DNA from: Cyrtobacter comes
Lineage (GTDB): Bacteria; Pseudomonadota; Alphaproteobacteria; Rickettsiales; Midichloriaceae
Direction: 5' to 3'
Length of the DNA: 8,368 nt
Assembly: GCF_034470605.1 (NCBI RefSeq)
Contig: NZ_JARGYT010000053.1
Span: 1-8,368 of the forward strand
Below, one piece after another: positions 6,504 to 8,368 of the stretch; positions within the stretch are counted from its first letter, which is position 1, and the number at the start of each line of letters is the position of its first letter. The notes under the pieces are model-generated. The model saw only the letters and a list, made by a program, of their open reading frames with translations, had not been told where the DNA came from and did no database searches. The position numbers and the translations under genes are program-made.

Positions 6504-6980
6504 TTTTTTTTGTTTAAATTTTCAAAAGCAAAAACAATACCTTTTTCTTTTAATCTAGATACTCTAAGATGCATAGGATCGTCAATATTTCCAAATTTTC
6601 CTGTACTCATTACTGTAAGCGCTATGCTTGGGATTTTTCGTGCATAAAATCCAAGAATAATCTCCTTAATTTCTTTTTCAACAAATTCTTCGCTAGCTCT
6701 AAGGTAATATAGTGAATGGATATGAACTACACAATCTTTCCCATATTTTTGTTCATACTATTTGAAAATCGCTCGCCTAACTGCCCTCGCTTTTGGCCTT
6801 CCAATTAAATCGCTAGGAGCGGAAATAACGTTGTCGACGTCAAACACGACTAGCATGTCTTGCATTTTTGACCGCCTCAGATATCTCTTTGATATAAGAA
6901 ATGCTCAGTCCGGAATCAGCATAGCTATTCTGTAATACAATTAAGCATAAACAAATAAGAACGATGAATCTCTTTATCAT
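6500..6980 (-). pseudogene. DUF2608 (HAD-like) secreted protein, frameshift plus in-frame stop
   Basis: The ATG at 6980 opens MIKRFIVLICLCLIVLQNSY, an N-terminal signal peptide with a likely cleavage site after SYA, then ISYIKEISEAVKNA. Near 6860-6870 a frameshift is needed to continue as MLVVFDVDNVISAPSDLIGR, where DVDN is a HAD-type aspartate motif. The same frame then meets TAG at 6758-6760 before continuing YEQKYGKDCVVHIHS to ASEEFVEKEIKEII and ending FENLNKKK, with the TGA overlapping the NUDIX start. This domain order matches DUF2608 proteins (HAD-like, exported, function unknown), which I associate with Legionella-type and rickettsial bacteria. Two independent lesions make it a pseudogene unless both are sequencing errors. 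Confidence 0.75.
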
Positions 6981-7190
6981 ATAATCTAATCATCACTGAA
7001 ATTTTTTCACATATGCAAGGCGCATAACATATTTCTTTTTAGAAGGATAGTGAAAACTGCTTTCCATCCCTTAATATACCTCATTTTCTCCGTTTCGAAT
7101 CTCTATCACTACTCCGTTTTTCGTTCTCTAAAAAATGCATGAGCAAAAAACATCAATACTCTGAAACCTAGGTAAATAGAGGGTTTGAGG

Positions 7191-7223
7191 ACATGCGTAC
7201 CTTCGGCCTGAGTGTTCGCATGT
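7191..7223. repeat. Inverted repeat ACATGCG...CGCATGT
   Basis: Seven-base perfect arms (7191-7197 and 7217-7223) are separated by 19 bases. A second short hairpin, CGTCT/AGACG, lies at about 7293-7308. Together they suggest a structured or repeat-derived spacer rather than a gene. Confidence 0.5.
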
Positions 7224-7342
7224 ATCGGAGATGGAGAGGTCAAAAATGGAGATTTTGGGGGTAAAACGGCAAAATTTGAGAAAGTGAAGTACGCGTCTGG
7301 TGCTAGACGGAAGCTCTGAAAAGCTCATGAATACTGGGGTTT

Positions 7343-7372
7343 CTGGCTTGCTTCGCTATGCTCGCAATGGCT
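7343..7372 (-). repeat. CATTGCGAGC...GCGAAGCAA motif, rickettsial-type intergenic repeat
   Basis: On the minus strand bases 7348-7368 read ATTGCGAGCATAGCGAAGCA plus A. Motifs of this form (CATTGCGAG...GCGAAGCAATCC) recur in intergenic DNA of Rickettsiales. TTGC and GCAA at its ends form a short inverted repeat. Only one copy lies in this window, so its repeated nature is inferred from familiarity. Confidence 0.5.
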
Positions 7373-7398
7373 GTAAGAAAAGTTCTCTGTAAAAAATC

Positions 7399-7489
7399 TG
7401 GCGGATGGAGTGGGATTCGAACCCACGGTACGCTATGAACGTACGCCGGTTTTCAAGACCGGTACCTTCAACCGCTCGGTCATCCATCC
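7399..7489 (-). tRNA. tRNA-Ser (UGA)
   Basis: This is a class II tRNA of 91 bases including an encoded CCA (7399-7401). The acceptor stem GGATGGA/TCCATCC pairs perfectly, with G as discriminator. The anticodon arm CCGGT-CTTGAAA-ACCGG puts TGA at positions 34-36. The long variable arm expected for serine is present (GCGTACG...CGTAC), and the T arm is GTGGG-TTCGAAT-CCCAC. The minus-strand sequence just after CCA runs into TTTTTT, which may help to end the transcript. Confidence 0.97.
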
Positions 7490-7512
7490 GTTGTGACTTC
7501 TAGCAGACTAAG

Positions 7513-7518
7513 ATTATA
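7513..7518 (-). promoter_or_regulatory. Candidate -10 box for tRNA-Ser
   Basis: TATAAT on the minus strand lies 23 bases upstream of the mature tRNA-Ser 5' end, a sensible distance. No good -35 hexamer is visible at the usual spacing, so confidence is moderate. Confidence 0.45.
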
Positions 7519-7584
7519 TTTTCAAGTCTATTGGAAACGGTATAAAATTTATTTATCTCTTTTCAAGACATTGGTAGATAAGCC

Positions 7585-7612
7585 TTGATTATATTCCTAT
7601 GTCTGCTATAAG
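7585..7612 (+). promoter_or_regulatory. Candidate promoter of the tRNA-Glu/tRNA-Phe unit
   Basis: TTGATT (7585-7590) and TATAAG (7607-7612) are separated by 16 bases. The start point would fall near 7620 in a GC-rich stretch (GACGGCGACTCGG), as is common at stable-RNA promoters. The leader before tRNA-Glu would be about 30 bases. Confidence 0.5.
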
Positions 7613-7650
7613 TTGACGGCGACTCGGACTTATTTCCGTTTTCATATAGG

Positions 7651-7722
7651 GGCCTCTTCGTCTAGTGGTTAGGACTCCACCCTTTCACGGTGGCAACACG
7701 GGTTCGAATCCCGTAGAGGTCG
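7651..7722 (+). tRNA. tRNA-Glu (UUC)
   Basis: The 72-base cloverleaf has acceptor GGCCTCT/AGAGGTC (one G-U), discriminator G, anticodon arm CCACC-CTTTCAC-GGTGG with TTC at 34-36, and T arm CGGG-TTCGAAT-CCCG. The CCA tail is not encoded (CTT follows), unlike the two other tRNAs here, so it must be added after transcription. The sequence style (GGCC...TTCGTCTAGTGGTTAGGAC) is close to alphaproteobacterial tRNA-Glu. Confidence 0.97.
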
Positions 7723-7736
7723 CTTCTCCTCCAAGT

Positions 7737-7812
7737 GCCCAGGTAGCTCAGTAGGTAGAGCAAAGGACTGAAAATCCTTGTGTCATCGGTTCGATCCCGG
7801 TTCTGGGCACCA
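7737..7812 (+). tRNA. tRNA-Phe (GAA)
   Basis: The 76-base tRNA includes an encoded CCA (7810-7812). The acceptor GCCCAGG pairs with TCTGGGC (one G-U), the anticodon arm is AAGGA-CTGAAAA-TCCTT with GAA at 34-36, and the T arm contains GGTTCGATCCC. It starts 14 bases after tRNA-Glu, so the two are almost certainly cotranscribed and separated by processing. Confidence 0.97.
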
Positions 7813-7923
7813 TTATTCGATCACAACAATCAAACTAATACAACAAAGTACTGTCCTGTGTTCAGTAGCAAAACAGCATGTTATTCTTGTGAAGTATAGC
7901 AATTTATTTTTAGAATTTTCCTA

Positions 7924-7982
7924 TATAGCGATTGAAGCTGAATTAGCATAGGCGATATTATTCTATCTACCTCAAATAAAAC
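7924..7982 (+). repeat. Diverged direct repeat, copy A
   Basis: It shares TATAG, AAGCT(G/A)AATTAGCATA and a final CTCAAATAAAAC with a copy 170 bases downstream, in the same orientation and order. Copy A is shorter: it lacks about 20 bases after AATTAGCATA. Confidence 0.6.
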
Positions 7983-8007
7983 ATTAGGGTTCTAAAACAC
8001 TCTAATG
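7982..8007 (-). terminator. Possible minus-strand terminator hairpin
   Basis: CATTAGGGT and ACTCTAATG form a 9-bp stem with one G-U pair and an 8-base loop. On the minus strand the hairpin is followed by TTTTATTT. It could end transcripts entering from the right edge, but the T-run is interrupted and no gene is known there. Confidence 0.25.
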
Positions 8008-8093
8008 GTTAGCATGGATAAAAAGGCTTAAGACGTTTTTATAATAAGTGGTAAAATTTTTGATGCCATATCTCAATCTAAACCTATATCAAC

Positions 8094-8172
8094 TATAGTT
8101 CTTTAAGCTAAATTAGCATAACAAGGCTAATAAGCTGTGATGCAAGAAGTATTATACCATCTCAAATAAAAC
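8094..8172 (+). repeat. Diverged direct repeat, copy B
   Basis: Second copy of the element at 7924-7982, with AAGCTAAATTAGCATA at 8105-8120 and CTCAAATAAAAC at its end. It carries an extra segment of about 20 bases in the middle. Confidence 0.6.
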
Positions 8173-8251
8173 GGCTATATCTACATGAATTGCAAAACAT
8201 TGGTTATTGCTGTAAAAATGTATACAGTATTAAAAGTTCCTAGTAATTTGC

Positions 8252-8276
8252 AGTGTGTTGCTTAGCACATTTTTTT
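8252..8276 (+). terminator. Likely intrinsic terminator, plus strand
   Basis: AGTGTGTT, loop GCTT and AGCACATT form an 8-bp stem (two G-U pairs), directly followed by a T-run (8270-8276). This is a usual rho-independent layout. It lies about 440 bases after tRNA-Phe with no gene between, so it may end read-through from the tRNA unit or an unrecognised RNA. Confidence 0.5.
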
Positions 8277-8293
8277 CTAATGGCAATTAGAAA
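8274..8293. repeat. Perfect 8-bp hairpin next to the terminator
   Basis: TTTCTAAT and ATTAGAAA are perfectly complementary around a GGCA loop. Neither strand has a T-run after it, so it is not itself a terminator. Confidence 0.55.
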
Positions 8294-8296
8294 CCC

Positions 8297-8312
8297 ATGA
8301 ATTTAAATTCAT
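8297..8312. repeat. Perfect 16-bp palindrome ATGAATTTAAATTCAT
   Basis: This uninterrupted self-complementary sequence lies only 4 bases after a hairpin. It may be an operator for a dimeric regulator of a gene beyond the right edge, or a chance AT-rich palindrome. Confidence 0.5.
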
Positions 8313-8368
8313 ACATATTATTCCATTTATTGAAATTTTGATGCGAGAAGCTGCTCAATCTGTAAATC

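Larger units (their letters stand above)
6981..7398. other. Noncoding spacer between the array and tRNA-Ser
   Basis: There is no recognisable gene. Bases 7007-7084 and just upstream (minus) hold two tiny ORFs of 25 and 19 codons joined by ATGA, with no family features. From about 7150 the base composition becomes richer in G, and inverted repeats and a rickettsial-type repeat motif appear (listed separately). No clear promoter for the DUF2608-NUDIX array could be picked out. Confidence 0.4.
7813..8368. other. Noncoding region after the tRNA pair
   Basis: No gene is supported on either strand; every frame is broken by frequent stops. The region contains two diverged direct repeats, several hairpins, a likely terminator and a palindrome, listed separately. 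Confidence 0.5.

Noticed and set aside
7007..7143. Two tiny minus-strand ORFs (19 and 25 codons) joined by ATGA
   Set aside because: There are no family features, and the SD-to-start spacing is too short. Probably chance.
7128..7328. 66-codon minus-strand ORF
   Set aside because: It runs across the inverted repeats of a structured spacer and resembles no protein family.
7813..8368. CRISPR array
   Set aside because: Only two diverged repeat copies with unequal lengths; no regular spacers or cas genes.

Overview
The window is AT-rich and gene-poor, with a mix of intact genes and genes broken by frameshifts or in-frame stops. The tRNA-Glu and tRNA-Phe sequences look alphaproteobacterial. A motif of the CATTGCGAGC...GCGAAGCAA type, familiar from rickettsial intergenic DNA, lies near the tRNA-Ser gene. 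With the reductive decay and a salvage-type queuosine precursor transporter, this suggests an intracellular alphaproteobacterium (Rickettsiales or Holosporales type). The assignment is an inference from sequence character; no database was searched.

Layout: bases 1-471 hold no convincing gene. Bases 472-2312 (minus strand) are a compact phhA-phhB-yhhQ unit: phenylalanine 4-hydroxylase, its pterin-recycling partner pterin-4a-carbinolamine dehydratase, and a queuosine-precursor transporter. A textbook sigma-70 promoter (TTGACA, 17 bp, TATAAT) lies about 330 bases upstream of phhA, leaving a long leader that contains a possible 50-codon ORF. phhA carries a premature TAA. The reading frame stays open for 29 more codons and ends 7 bases before phhB, so phhA has probably lost its C-terminal tail.

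Bases 2680-6980 (minus strand) hold a co-oriented array of small enzymes, in transcription order: DUF2608/HAD-like (broken), NUDIX hydrolase, DUF1653-GNAT fusion, GNAT acetyltransferase, a broken ORF possibly from a methyltransferase, aminoglycoside-phosphotransferase-like (broken), MBL-fold hydrolase (broken), TspO/MBR membrane protein, and an AraC-type regulator fragment (broken). Most junctions are ATGA overlaps, abutting stop/start codons or gaps of a few bases. It therefore looks like one translationally coupled operon of detoxification or small-molecule-modifying enzymes that is now decaying unevenly.

Bases 6981-8368 are mostly noncoding and contain tRNA-Ser(UGA) on the minus strand and a tRNA-Glu(UUC)/tRNA-Phe(GAA) pair on the plus strand. 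They also hold a hairpin-rich repeat-like segment, two diverged direct repeats, a likely intrinsic terminator and a perfect 16-bp palindrome.
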